A stretch of 7,979 nucleotides of DNA from Bacteroidota bacterium (GCA_025356715.1 JANXRU010000269.1:1-7979), one strand, 5' to 3'; shown: positions 1-7,729, numbered from the stretch's first letter. The notes: generated by a model from the letters alone, not told the origin. Made by a program: numbers and translations.

Positions 1-967
1 ATTCATATTCGTGATGATCTGTCCCTAAATAGTTTGCAATTTCTTTAGCATAAGGCGCTTCATTTAATCCTATGTCAGCCACTCCAATCGTAAATGTTTT
101 AAGTTTTTTGGTATTGTTTTTTTGTAATAAAGAAGTAACACAGGTACTATCATATCCTCCACTTAAAAATACGCCTACTGGAACATCAGAAACCATGCGG
201 TAATTGAAGGCTGATTGTAACAATTTTTCTGTTTCAATCTTAGCCTCATTAAATGTAAGATCTAACTTGGGTTTATTATAGGCTTCGTATACATCCCAAT
301 ATTTAGAAAGGCTAAATACTGAATGCGGTATACTGAATGTTAAAATATGTCCAGGCTTTAACTTATAGCAATTATTAAAAATACAGTGAGGTGTTGGAAC
401 ATTACCATACTGCATAAATGCAGCAACAGCATCTATATTGATTTCTTTTTTAAAATGCGGGTGTTTATGAAAAGCCTTTAATTCACTGGCGAATAAAAAC
501 AAACCTTCGTTCCAATAATAAAAAAATGGTTTAACGCCTGCTCTATCTCGGACACAAATTACTTCTTGTTTTTGGGTATCGTAAATAACAAACGCAAACA
601 TTCCTATAAAACGATGTACGCATTTAATACCCCATTCGGCGTATGCATGAAGCATTACCTCGGTATCTGAATTGCCAATAAATTGATGACCTAGAGTTTC
701 TAATTCTTTTTTTATTTCTTGATAATTATAAACCTCACCGTTAAACGTCATCCACCAATGCTCAAAACGCATAGGTTGCTTCCCTGTATCCGTTAAATCA
801 ATAATGGAAAGCCTACGATGACCTAGGCCAACTTGATGTGTTTGATTTTGAAAAAATTCATAACCTCCTGCATCTGGGCCTCTATGAATCATAGCGTCAG
901 TCATTGCATGCAACGTATTTTGCGTTGATTGATTATTAAAATCTATAAAACCACTGATGCCGCACAT
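1..967 (-). CDS. asnB: Asparagine synthase (glutamine-hydrolysing), N-terminal part, runs off the left edge
   Basis: It makes asparagine (or amidates a related acid, for example a sugar acid in polysaccharide synthesis) from aspartate, glutamine and ATP in the cytoplasm. I translated the minus strand from the ATG at 967 and obtained 322 open codons to the window edge, so about half of a usual protein of roughly 600 residues is present. The protein begins MCGISGF, placing the class II glutaminase nucleophile at Cys2, which fixes the start. Other glutaminase residues are visible: GHRRLSIIDL (49-58, Arg51), NGEVYN (76-81) and SDTEV (100-104, Asp101). The synthetase domain begins about residue 235, with the ATP-pyrophosphatase loop SGGYDS at 269-274. 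Tyr in that loop, instead of the commoner Leu or Ile, is a minor oddity. The sequence before the start is A-rich without a clear Shine-Dalgarno site. The gene diverges from rdgB. Family assignment is very sure; whether it serves asparagine supply or a surface-polysaccharide pathway cannot be decided here. Confidence 0.95.
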   Translation of the reverse strand, partial: MCGISGFIDFNNQSTQNTLHAMTDAMIHRGPDAGGYEFFQNQTHQVGLGHRRLSIIDLTDTGKQPMRFEHWWMTFNGEVYNYQEIKKELETLGHQFIGNSDTEVMLHAYAEWGIKCVHRFIGMFAFVIYDTQKQEVICVRDRAGVKPFFYYWNEGLFLFASELKAFHKHPHFKKEINIDAVAAFMQYGNVPTPHCIFNNCYKLKPGHILTFSIPHSVFSLSKYWDVYEAYNKPKLDLTFNEAKIETEKLLQSAFNYRMVSDVPVGVFLSGGYDSTCVTSLLQKNNTKKLKTFTIGVADIGLNEAPYAKEIANYLGTDHHEYE

Positions 968-994
968 AATTTTTATACTTTTAGCAAAAAAACA
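968..994. promoter_or_regulatory. 27-nt divergent start-to-start gap between asnB and rdgB
   Basis: Only 27 bases lie between the two divergent start codons. They are almost all A and T, with an A-run just before the rdgB ATG and, on the other strand, an A-rich stretch before the asnB ATG. This fits Bacteroidota translation starts, which rarely use Shine-Dalgarno pairing. The gap is too short to hold two ordinary promoters, so at least one promoter must lie inside the neighbouring coding sequence. I could not identify a convincing -33/-7 pair for either gene. Confidence 0.5.
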
Positions 995-1576
995 ATGAAA
1001 CTCATCTTTGCTAGTCAAAACAAAAATAAGGTTTTAGAGGTTAAATCCCTAATGCCTCCATCCGTTGAATTACTTAATCTATCCGATATTCATTTTAATG
1101 AAGACATTGAAGAAACGGAAACAACTATAGAAGGTAATGCCTTATTAAAAGCCCGCACCATTTATACTAAAACAGGTATGAATTGTTTTGCTGATGATAG
1201 TGGATTATTGATTGATGCATTGAATGGATTGCCAGGAGTTTATTCCGCAAGGTATGCCGGCGAACCAAAAAACGATAATGCTAATACACAAAAAGTATTA
1301 GATCAATTAGTACAAATAGAAAATCGAAAAGCACATTTTAAAACGGTCATCGCTTTAATTATCAGTGGAGAAGAATATTTGTTTGATGGCATTATTAATG
1401 GGACAATTATTAAGGAAAAAAAAGGCGCCAATGGTTTTGGTTATGACCCAATTTTTGTACCAGACGGATACTCTAAAACATTTGCAGAGCTTGAATTTCA
1501 AGAGAAGGTAACTATTTCTCATAGAGCACTTGCCGTACAAAAGATGATGGAAGTTTTGCGAAAAATAACGATGTGA
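995..1576 (+). CDS. rdgB: Non-canonical purine NTP pyrophosphatase (XTP/dITP diphosphatase), RdgB/HAM1 family
   Basis: It hydrolyses ITP, dITP and XTP to the monophosphate plus pyrophosphate in the cytoplasm, keeping deaminated purines out of DNA and RNA. The 193-residue product has the usual family length. It shows the N-terminal nucleotide-binding motif ASQNKNK (6-12), the acidic stretch EDIEETETT (36-44), the metal and catalytic motif FADDSGL (65-71), LPGVYSARYAG (79-89), the base-pocket loop GANGFGYDPIF (144-154) and the C-terminal ISHR (174-177). All key family residues appear present. The frame is open further upstream to an ATG at 929, but those 22 extra residues match nothing in the family and would overlap asnB on the other strand. 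MKLIFAS at 995 is the standard family N-terminus and follows an A-rich stretch. The stop lies 1 nt from the convergent stop of the C25 peptidase gene. The gene is probably transcribed alone. Confidence 0.96.
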   Translation: MKLIFASQNKNKVLEVKSLMPPSVELLNLSDIHFNEDIEETETTIEGNALLKARTIYTKTGMNCFADDSGLLIDALNGLPGVYSARYAGEPKNDNANTQKVLDQLVQIENRKAHFKTVIALIISGEEYLFDGIINGTIIKEKKGANGFGYDPIFVPDGYSKTFAELEFQEKVTISHRALAVQKMMEVLRKITM

Positions 1577-1577
1577 A

Positions 1578-4500
1578 CTATCGCATAATTACCATCTTTC
1601 CAATGCCTTTCTTAAAAAAGGAATCAGCATCCGTTGCATTTTTTTCGATAGCCTGCCCGTTGCTACGAGTAATCACTCTGTATAAATATACACCATTGCC
1701 TAATTTATCGCCATACTCATCTTTTCCGTCCCATGCATAATCAGTAATGTTTCGACCTATATGCACATTTCCTAATTCATTTTTTGTTATCTCTTTCACT
1801 ACTTTACCAGTAATGGTCATAATTTGAATAATAAAAATATCAGGAACTTCTGAGCCTGTTAAGGTAAACACAAAACGAGTTGAGGTACTAAACGGATTAG
1901 GGTAATTTAAAACCTCAGTGATAGTTTGTTTATTGATGATTTCAAATTGTATGGTATAATCCACAGAACCGCTTACGTTTCGAGATCTATCAGTTGCTTG
2001 TACTCTTAAACTGTATTTTCCGTCAATTGCTAGTTCTGGTTTCCATTCTATCTTACACGAATTACTTGGAAGTTGTGCTGGTGTAAATTGTAATACATTA
2101 GAAAAATACAATCGTTTTTCACTTGCTTGATTTGGATATTTAATATAAACTGCAAAATTAGACGTATCATTTAATGCTAAAAATTTATTCTCATCTTTTA
2201 ACGTCACTAAAACATGTGGCTTAGAAGAAATGATATCTCCATTTAAAATGTGTGTTCCGTCAAAAGTGACATCCAATAAAGGATTTATTTTATCAGAATT
2301 GACCCTAAAAGGAATTCGAGCAATATTATTAAAATGATATTGTTCTAATTGGTATTTCGGTAGAGCAGGAGGATTGACGTCAACCCATAAATAATTTAAT
2401 CCTTGAAAATGATAACTACTTAATTGAATCGTATCAATAATAACTTGTGCTGAAACAAATGGTGGTATTTTTAATTTTTGAGGTAAAGGATGCGATATCC
2501 TATCTTTATCTTCTATCCAATAGGTAACTAATAAACTATCCGTAAATGGTAACACGCCAATGTTTTCAATAGGTAAACGAACCGTAAAATTATCACCTTC
2601 TTGAATAGTATCATTTGAGGCTACATATCCTTTTTTAGGATTAATAGCACATTCAGGAACTTCGTCATATATTACTTGCCATTTTTTTAATTGCGGAGGA
2701 GTTAAATTCACATTGTCTTTCATCCTTGCTACTAATTGTAAACGAGGATAAATAACAGCATCTGCATAATTATATAAATCTAAAACATCAGTAGTTAAAG
2801 CATCAAATGTTGCTAAAGTATCTCTTACTCCAGATGTTTTAATACCTATTACTTTGATGACAATACTGTCATGATTGGGTAATTCAAAAGGCGCTTGTTT
2901 CCAATGTAAACTTCGCCATTTGGTTGATGGCCCAATAATTTCGGAGGCTATATAGCCTGTGTTCCATTTTGTTTTTAAAGTATCTTGTAATTGTATAACG
3001 CTACTTGCTGAAGCTCCTATAACTTCATGTGCACTACCAATAGCGGCTCCTTTTGTACCAAAAATAATATATGGTAAAGTGTCTCCAATTGTTCTGATGG
3101 AAGTTGAGCCAAAGCTTTCAAATTGTTGGAATAAGGAATTACTGTATGTCGAATTGTGATATTTATCTATAGACCAAGCTAAAATTTTATTATTTGGAGG
3201 AATACCGTTTAAAAATGTTTCCATCGCTGTAAGCCAATTGTAACCAGGAAACCCACAGTAGTTAGAGGCTCCAAAAGATATAGCCACTAATGGCCTTGGA
3301 TAACAAACGCAGTTGTTATAATTACCAGGAATAGTATAGTTTGGTGTTGATGTTACCCAAGGTAAAGCAGTAATTGAATCAAAAACAGCAAAAGACCATC
3401 CTCCTCCAGGAGAACAAGTCCAATAATCTACTAAAGAATTATTTATTTGATAATTAATATGGTCAAAAGTGGTAAAGGCAAAATTGGCATCGTTACATTC
3501 TAAAGATTTAATATCGTTTTCAAAAGTAAATTTCCGCACTGACTTCTTGTATTTAACAAATTCATAACTATCATTTTTAAATTGATGAAAGTGCGCTTGA
3601 GCCCAACCTGTTTTGTTTCCAATAACTTGAAATGAACTTTCTCTCCAATTCAAATGATCAGTTAGAAGTGTTGAATCTCGGGTAATTCTCCAAAAATAAA
3701 CGGTGCTATCTGCATATGGTAAATTAACAGTCCATTCTATAATACCTCCAATACTTGTAACGACTGTAGAGTTTATTGGCGACAAGAAAGTATCATTCGT
3801 ATCTAATTGAATTTTATAATTAGATGAAACATAAAATGGATCGGACGTAGATGCTTTTAACGTAACAGTGGGTGTAAATGGAATGATTGCATATTTGTAT
3901 GGGTAAACAGGAACAACGTCTCCTCCTGAAATAAATAAATCAACGAACCCATTGGTTGAATTATTATTTTCTTGCCCTTCAGGTATTTTATTAAAAGCGT
4001 CAATATATATATTAAAATGATTTAAGCCAATGCCATTTTCAAAATCTTTATTGATAAAAAAACGCATTGTGTCACAGTTGTATGGTGCTTTTATTTTTTT
4101 GTTATATGAAATTGAATCTCCATTTGCAAAATAGCGTTCCACACGAACTATAAAAGTATCTTTGATAGCCTTACCTAAATTTCTAATTTTCACACTTATA
4201 CCAATAGAGTCTATATATGTGGAGGTATTGAAAAATACACTGGAGTTTTTTATTTCATAATCTGGTTTTGTATAAGCGTTTATTTGAATGGAAGGATCTC
4301 CTTCTAAGGTCATTTCCAAACAAGTGATATCTACTAACTGCTGATTGGAAATTGAATTTTTGAGACATGAATTTTTCACTGCATCTCCAACTCCTAAGTA
4401 ATAACGATCATAAGCAATTGATCTATAAAGTTCAGAAGAATAGGTATCTAAAATTTGATCTAAACCAACTGCGGAAGAAGCAATAAAACAAATACTCCCT

Positions 4501-6605
4501 TTCTTATCAATGAGTGTAAAATTTTCGCTGGTACTATTTCCTGTAAGTTCATGAATGTCACCTGAATAACATGAATTGGCTATAAATAGAGGGTATTTAC
4601 CGAAATTGTTATATGCAGTTGGGTCGTCTATTGCTTGGTCAAATCCAGTAACAGAGCCATGGCCAAAAAAAGTAATAATAGATGCACCATAATTGATTAA
4701 GTCGGCTACCGAATCACTAACAGTTATTTGAATGGGAGCTGTACTGTACTTTTTAAATGTAAAAACTCTTCCGCCGAAGAGTGTGTCTTCAATAGTATTT
4801 GCATACGAATTTAAGTAGGAGGCAAATTGTTGCTGTTGAGGTAAGCCTGAACCGCCTGCGAAATGAAGTATTCGTTTATGCCAATCGCTTTGTTCTCTTG
4901 AAGTAGTTTTTAAAGAATCTTCGTGTGATATAACTTTATCTAAATACCAATTTAGTTGTTGATCTGTTTTTGCTGATACACGTCCAACTGGAATGAATGG
5001 TGTGATTGAATTTGCACCATGAATTCCTGTTGTAAATAAATTATCAGAAGCTGGAATCCCCATGGTTGGTAAATCATTTGCATTCCAGTAGACTGGGGTA
5101 GTTCTTACTAAATCATTCTTAATTGATTTTCCAAGTAGCAATAAATATTTCGGTGGTTTAGGTAAATTATCACTTAAAAAACGGCATAAATTTTTTATTG
5201 CTAGAGGGTTTTTTTGATTTCCATAAGCAAATTGATCATAAAGTTCATCAATAAAACTTAAAACAACCTGATTGCTTCCGCCAGCAATACTTTGCCTATA
5301 GCTTTTATAGGATGATGCAGAAGTTGCTAATCCATTATGAGAGACAATAATAAAGCAGGAATCTGTTATTCCTGAAGTATAATCTACAAAAAATCCAGTT
5401 TGATTTACAGGACTTAAGGCGTTTATGTATATAACATTTAAATTGTTAGAGATGAAACATTTTTTTTGAAATCCTGTATTTGGTATCAAGGCTTTAACGT
5501 TAATACCTGATACAACTGTTGTAATATAACTGTGATTACTTAAGTCATATAATATCACCGAACCTACTCCGACATTTACATTTTGTATATCCAAAAAACT
5601 TTTTGGAGCTAACGTGTTATCATCCACTAAAAACAATTGCTCTGATTGATTTGATAAATCAGGTATTTGTGGGTATTTTAAATAAACATAATGTATGTTA
5701 GTGGAATTGGTAAATCCACTATAAAAAGGGCTGTTAACACTTGTTATTTTGAACGAAGCATTAGTTTGAAGGAGATTGGATGGAATTTGCTTCTCAACAT
5801 ATGTTTGTTGGTATGAGTTAAACAAAGTGTCATTTATAGTTGTATAAGTACTTGTATTATTTAAATATTCTAACGTTAAGTTGTGATCAAATCCAGTAGT
5901 GGAAAAATTTTCGGAGTTTCCAGAATATTGCACTTTAATAGTTGTGGGTAAGGAACTTGAGCTGTAAACATTAAGGGTTCCAAATGTTGTTTGAAAAATT
6001 CCTCCCTGACTAATAGCTGTTCCAAAACCTTCACATTCGACATAACGGGGGTCAAAAATAGCATTTCCTACAAATGATCTTCCTAAAGAATAAAAGCCAG
6101 ATCCGCTATATATTTTTTCATTGTATATATAGTTTGTTGGGGCATAGCCAATAAAATTTACATCTGTTTGTAAATTCATTCGCTTATTAGTGGTTAAATT
6201 ATTCCAAGTAAAGTAAACGTAATTTGTATCGTTAAATAATCCAACATAAGGATTAGGAATTCTTTGGGTTGTTGTATAAGCCAAAGAATCAAAACGGCCA
6301 TCATTTTTTTCGGCGTAAAATTCAATGTAATCTGTTGTATTTAGAACGTTATCATTTTCTCCTTTAATGTTAAGATAAAGTTCTTGACCTTTACTAAATA
6401 ATTGAATATTTTTTGGATTAATAGTTGAAATTGGTATTCCCGCATTTGCTAATGCATTAGAATCTAAACGGTATAATCCAGTTTTTGAAATCGCAAAGCG
6501 GTAATGTTTTTGTGAGTAATTTATCCATTCATTTCCATATATCTGTGCCTTTAATTGAGCAACAGAACATATAAAGAAACAAAAAATAAATAACCGTTTT
6601 GCCAT
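1578..6605 (-). CDS. porU2: Secreted gingipain-family (C25) cysteine peptidase, putative type IX secretion system sortase PorU2
   Basis: This 1675-residue protein probably cleaves sorting domains from T9SS cargo at the cell surface and transfers the cargo to an anchor. Domains in order: signal peptide 1-20 (hydrophobic core, LKA-Q cleavage); PorU-like N-terminal region about 21-415 (FAISKTGLYRLD, IQLFSKGQEL); peptidase C25 about 415-775, with catalytic His649 in FFGHG and Cys679 in ANSCYSGD; a CARDB-like beta domain about 783-890; a fibronectin-like domain about 905-995; an ILEI/FAM3-like segment about 1037-1197; a second CARDB-like domain about 1318-1435; an Ig-like domain about 1440-1552; and a FlgD/T9SS type A-like C-terminus with NYPNPF (1567-1572), YAWDGKDEYG and GVYLYRV, ending KMVIMR. 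It starts 4 nt after the PorV-like gene, so the two are co-transcribed. It is longer than canonical PorU (roughly 1100-1300 residues), which favours PorU2. The C25 assignment is certain from the motifs; the sortase role is inferred from partner and architecture. A surface protease exported by T9SS is the alternative. Confidence 0.88.
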   Translation of the reverse strand: MAKRLFIFCFFICSVAQLKAQIYGNEWINYSQKHYRFAISKTGLYRLDSNALANAGIPISTINPKNIQLFSKGQELYLNIKGENDNVLNTTDYIEFYAEKNDGRFDSLAYTTTQRIPNPYVGLFNDTNYVYFTWNNLTTNKRMNLQTDVNFIGYAPTNYIYNEKIYSGSGFYSLGRSFVGNAIFDPRYVECEGFGTAISQGGIFQTTFGTLNVYSSSSLPTTIKVQYSGNSENFSTTGFDHNLTLEYLNNTSTYTTINDTLFNSYQQTYVEKQIPSNLLQTNASFKITSVNSPFYSGFTNSTNIHYVYLKYPQIPDLSNQSEQLFLVDDNTLAPKSFLDIQNVNVGVGSVILYDLSNHSYITTVVSGINVKALIPNTGFQKKCFISNNLNVIYINALSPVNQTGFFVDYTSGITDSCFIIVSHNGLATSASSYKSYRQSIAGGSNQVVLSFIDELYDQFAYGNQKNPLAIKNLCRFLSDNLPKPPKYLLLLGKSIKNDLVRTTPVYWNANDLPTMGIPASDNLFTTGIHGANSITPFIPVGRVSAKTDQQLNWYLDKVISHEDSLKTTSREQSDWHKRILHFAGGSGLPQQQQFASYLNSYANTIEDTLFGGRVFTFKKYSTAPIQITVSDSVADLINYGASIITFFGHGSVTGFDQAIDDPTAYNNFGKYPLFIANSCYSGDIHELTGNSTSENFTLIDKKGSICFIASSAVGLDQILDTYSSELYRSIAYDRYYLGVGDAVKNSCLKNSISNQQLVDITCLEMTLEGDPSIQINAYTKPDYEIKNSSVFFNTSTYIDSIGISVKIRNLGKAIKDTFIVRVERYFANGDSISYNKKIKAPYNCDTMRFFINKDFENGIGLNHFNIYIDAFNKIPEGQENNNSTNGFVDLFISGGDVVPVYPYKYAIIPFTPTVTLKASTSDPFYVSSNYKIQLDTNDTFLSPINSTVVTSIGGIIEWTVNLPYADSTVYFWRITRDSTLLTDHLNWRESSFQVIGNKTGWAQAHFHQFKNDSYEFVKYKKSVRKFTFENDIKSLECNDANFAFTTFDHINYQINNSLVDYWTCSPGGGWSFAVFDSITALPWVTSTPNYTIPGNYNNCVCYPRPLVAISFGASNYCGFPGYNWLTAMETFLNGIPPNNKILAWSIDKYHNSTYSNSLFQQFESFGSTSIRTIGDTLPYIIFGTKGAAIGSAHEVIGASASSVIQLQDTLKTKWNTGYIASEIIGPSTKWRSLHWKQAPFELPNHDSIVIKVIGIKTSGVRDTLATFDALTTDVLDLYNYADAVIYPRLQLVARMKDNVNLTPPQLKKWQVIYDEVPECAINPKKGYVASNDTIQEGDNFTVRLPIENIGVLPFTDSLLVTYWIEDKDRISHPLPQKLKIPPFVSAQVIIDTIQLSSYHFQGLNYLWVDVNPPALPKYQLEQYHFNNIARIPFRVNSDKINPLLDVTFDGTHILNGDIISSKPHVLVTLKDENKFLALNDTSNFAVYIKYPNQASEKRLYFSNVLQFTPAQLPSNSCKIEWKPELAIDGKYSLRVQATDRSRNVSGSVDYTIQFEIINKQTITEVLNYPNPFSTSTRFVFTLTGSEVPDIFIIQIMTITGKVVKEITKNELGNVHIGRNITDYAWDGKDEYGDKLGNGVYLYRVITRSNGQAIEKNATDADSFFKKGIGKMVIMR
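3015..3497 (-). other. ILEI/FAM3 (PANDER)-like domain inside PorU2
   Basis: Residues about 1037-1197 of the PorU2-like protein. The run NFAFTTFDH, then GGGWSFAVFDSITA (1067-1080), AMETFLNGIPPNNKILAWS (1127-1145), FESFGSTSIRTIG (1162-1174) and YIIFGTKGAAIG (1179-1190) follows the order and spacing I remember for FAM3/ILEI proteins: a strand with xVxD, an FL..IP.g..vl segment, an LGSTSI..LG-like helix end, then WVF.G.KG. Five cysteines (1037, 1064, 1099, 1101, 1117) fall in the first half and could form disulfides in this exported protein. The fold is known from vertebrate cytokine-like proteins and from carbohydrate-binding stem regions such as that of POMGNT1. A glycan- or partner-binding role here is inference. 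I compared patterns from memory, with no search. Confidence 0.5.
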
Positions 6606-6609
6606 GAAA

Positions 6610-7689
6610 TTATTTTAATATTTTCTTATTCAAATCAATTTTTACTGTAAAAATGTGAGAATATAAAGAAGTGGACACATTACCAATATTTGTCATGGCA
6701 TAATCTAAACCAAAAATTTTATATTTTATCCCAACTCCTATATTTGGCTGAACGGTTGTTACATCAGTGCCAGTAATGTCTTTTGCTTTTTGAATATTCC
6801 CAAGCCCACCACGTAAGTAAATGAAATTTTTGTAACCAACTTCAGCTCCTAGAGCTGGTTCCATACTCCAGCTATTTGTTTTAATAACGGTATTACGTTT
6901 ACCATCAAACGTATTAATTAAATTTAATTCGCCGCCTATAGATATTTTATTTTGCCAAACATAAAAAGTACGAGTAACTCCTAATACTAAGCGAGGAACA
7001 GTTACTTCAACTGAATTACTTGGAATATCATTACCCGTGGTTGCAAACACTTGTTTCACATCGTCTGTTAAATTATAACTCCAAGCATTAAACGTACCAG
7101 TTATATCACGAGCCATAGCTGCAAAACGCCATTTTTTATAATCATACATTGCTCCTAAATCTAATCCGAAGCCCCAAGCACCACCAAATTCACCTAGTTT
7201 ACGACGTATGATTTTCGCATTGGCTCCGATTTTTATTCCTTTTAATTTTGGCATACTTCGCGCATAGGATAATAGAACCGCAACGTCTACAGCATTAAAA
7301 GACTTGATGCGAGAATAATCTACGTTTCCATTGGCATCAATTAATTCAGTTGTATTTGGTATATTATCTACTCCAAATCGAATGAAAGAAATGCCTGCAA
7401 CACTGTTACTATCAATACGTTTAGAAGCGCCTATAAAATCATATTTTGCAATGCCAGCAAAATATTCCGCATGCATCAAGCCTACCTGAATATTACTTTT
7501 TTGTAACAACAAGCCTGCAGGGTTCCAGTAACCAGCTGTAACATCGCTTACAGAGGCAACATTAGCATTAGCCATTGATAATGCTCGTGCACCGACACCA
7601 ACGCTTAAAAACTCATTACTATATTTGGCAACTTGTCCAAAAATAGTGGTTGCAGCAAAAATAAATAATAATATAATTCTGTTTTTCAT
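6610..7689 (-). CDS. porV2: PorV/PorQ-family outer-membrane beta-barrel protein, putative T9SS protein PorV2
   Basis: Predicted outer-membrane barrel that, as PorV does for PorU, would bind T9SS cargo or anchor the sortase at the cell surface. The 359-residue product has a signal peptide (1-18, hydrophobic IILLFIFAATTIFG, cleavage before Gln19). It then has the family signature VGARALSMANANVAS (32-46) and AGYWNPAGL (52-60), as seen in PorV, PorQ and UPF0164 proteins. The remainder alternates short amphipathic strands and Gly/Asn turns, for example IKIGANAKIIRRKLGEFGGAWGFGLDLGAMYDY-type hairpins near residues 155-187, and ends with a likely closing strand (HIFTVKIDL). The length is slightly below canonical PorV. 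It is the first gene of a two-gene operon, its stop lying 4 nt before the start of the C25 peptidase gene, which supports a PorV-type partner role. Membership of the PorV/PorQ family is secure; the PorV2 label rests on the neighbour. Confidence 0.85.
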   Translation of the reverse strand: MKNRIILLFIFAATTIFGQVAKYSNEFLSVGVGARALSMANANVASVSDVTAGYWNPAGLLLQKSNIQVGLMHAEYFAGIAKYDFIGASKRIDSNSVAGISFIRFGVDNIPNTTELIDANGNVDYSRIKSFNAVDVAVLLSYARSMPKLKGIKIGANAKIIRRKLGEFGGAWGFGLDLGAMYDYKKWRFAAMARDITGTFNAWSYNLTDDVKQVFATTGNDIPSNSVEVTVPRLVLGVTRTFYVWQNKISIGGELNLINTFDGKRNTVIKTNSWSMEPALGAEVGYKNFIYLRGGLGNIQKAKDITGTDVTTVQPNIGVGIKYKIFGLDYAMTNIGNVSTSLYSHIFTVKIDLNKKILK

Positions 7690-7697
7690 AATCTTCT

Positions 7698-7729
7698 TAA
7701 AAGTAAGGATTTTTTAAATAATAGTCAAG
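7698..7729 (-). promoter_or_regulatory. Possible Bacteroidota-type promoter for porV2-porU2
   Basis: On the minus strand, CTTG (7726-7729) is followed after 20 nt by TACTTTTA (7698-7705), close to the Bacteroidota pattern of TTTG at -33 and TAnnTTTG at -7. The -7 match ends only 8 nt before the ATG, which would give a leader of a few bases. Either the transcript is nearly leaderless or the true promoter lies further upstream in this AT-rich region, where chance matches are common. Confidence 0.25.

Noticed and set aside
929..994. N-terminal extension of rdgB from the upstream in-frame ATG
   Set aside because: The 22 residues match no family feature and overlap the conserved start of asnB; the MKLIFAS start at 995 is the family norm.
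1355..1540. 61-codon open frame on the minus strand
   Set aside because: Lies wholly inside rdgB, in a different frame, with no recognisable protein features.
1606..1621. CCTTT/AAAGG hairpin near the porU2 end as a terminator
   Set aside because: It lies within the porU2 coding sequence, has only a 5-bp stem and no following T-run in the transcribed direction.
2959..3159. 66-codon open frame on the plus strand
   Set aside because: Antisense to the well-supported PorU2 reading frame and without motifs.
5876..6064. 62-codon open frame on the minus strand
   Set aside because: An alternative frame inside porU2; the main frame is continuous with a coherent protein.
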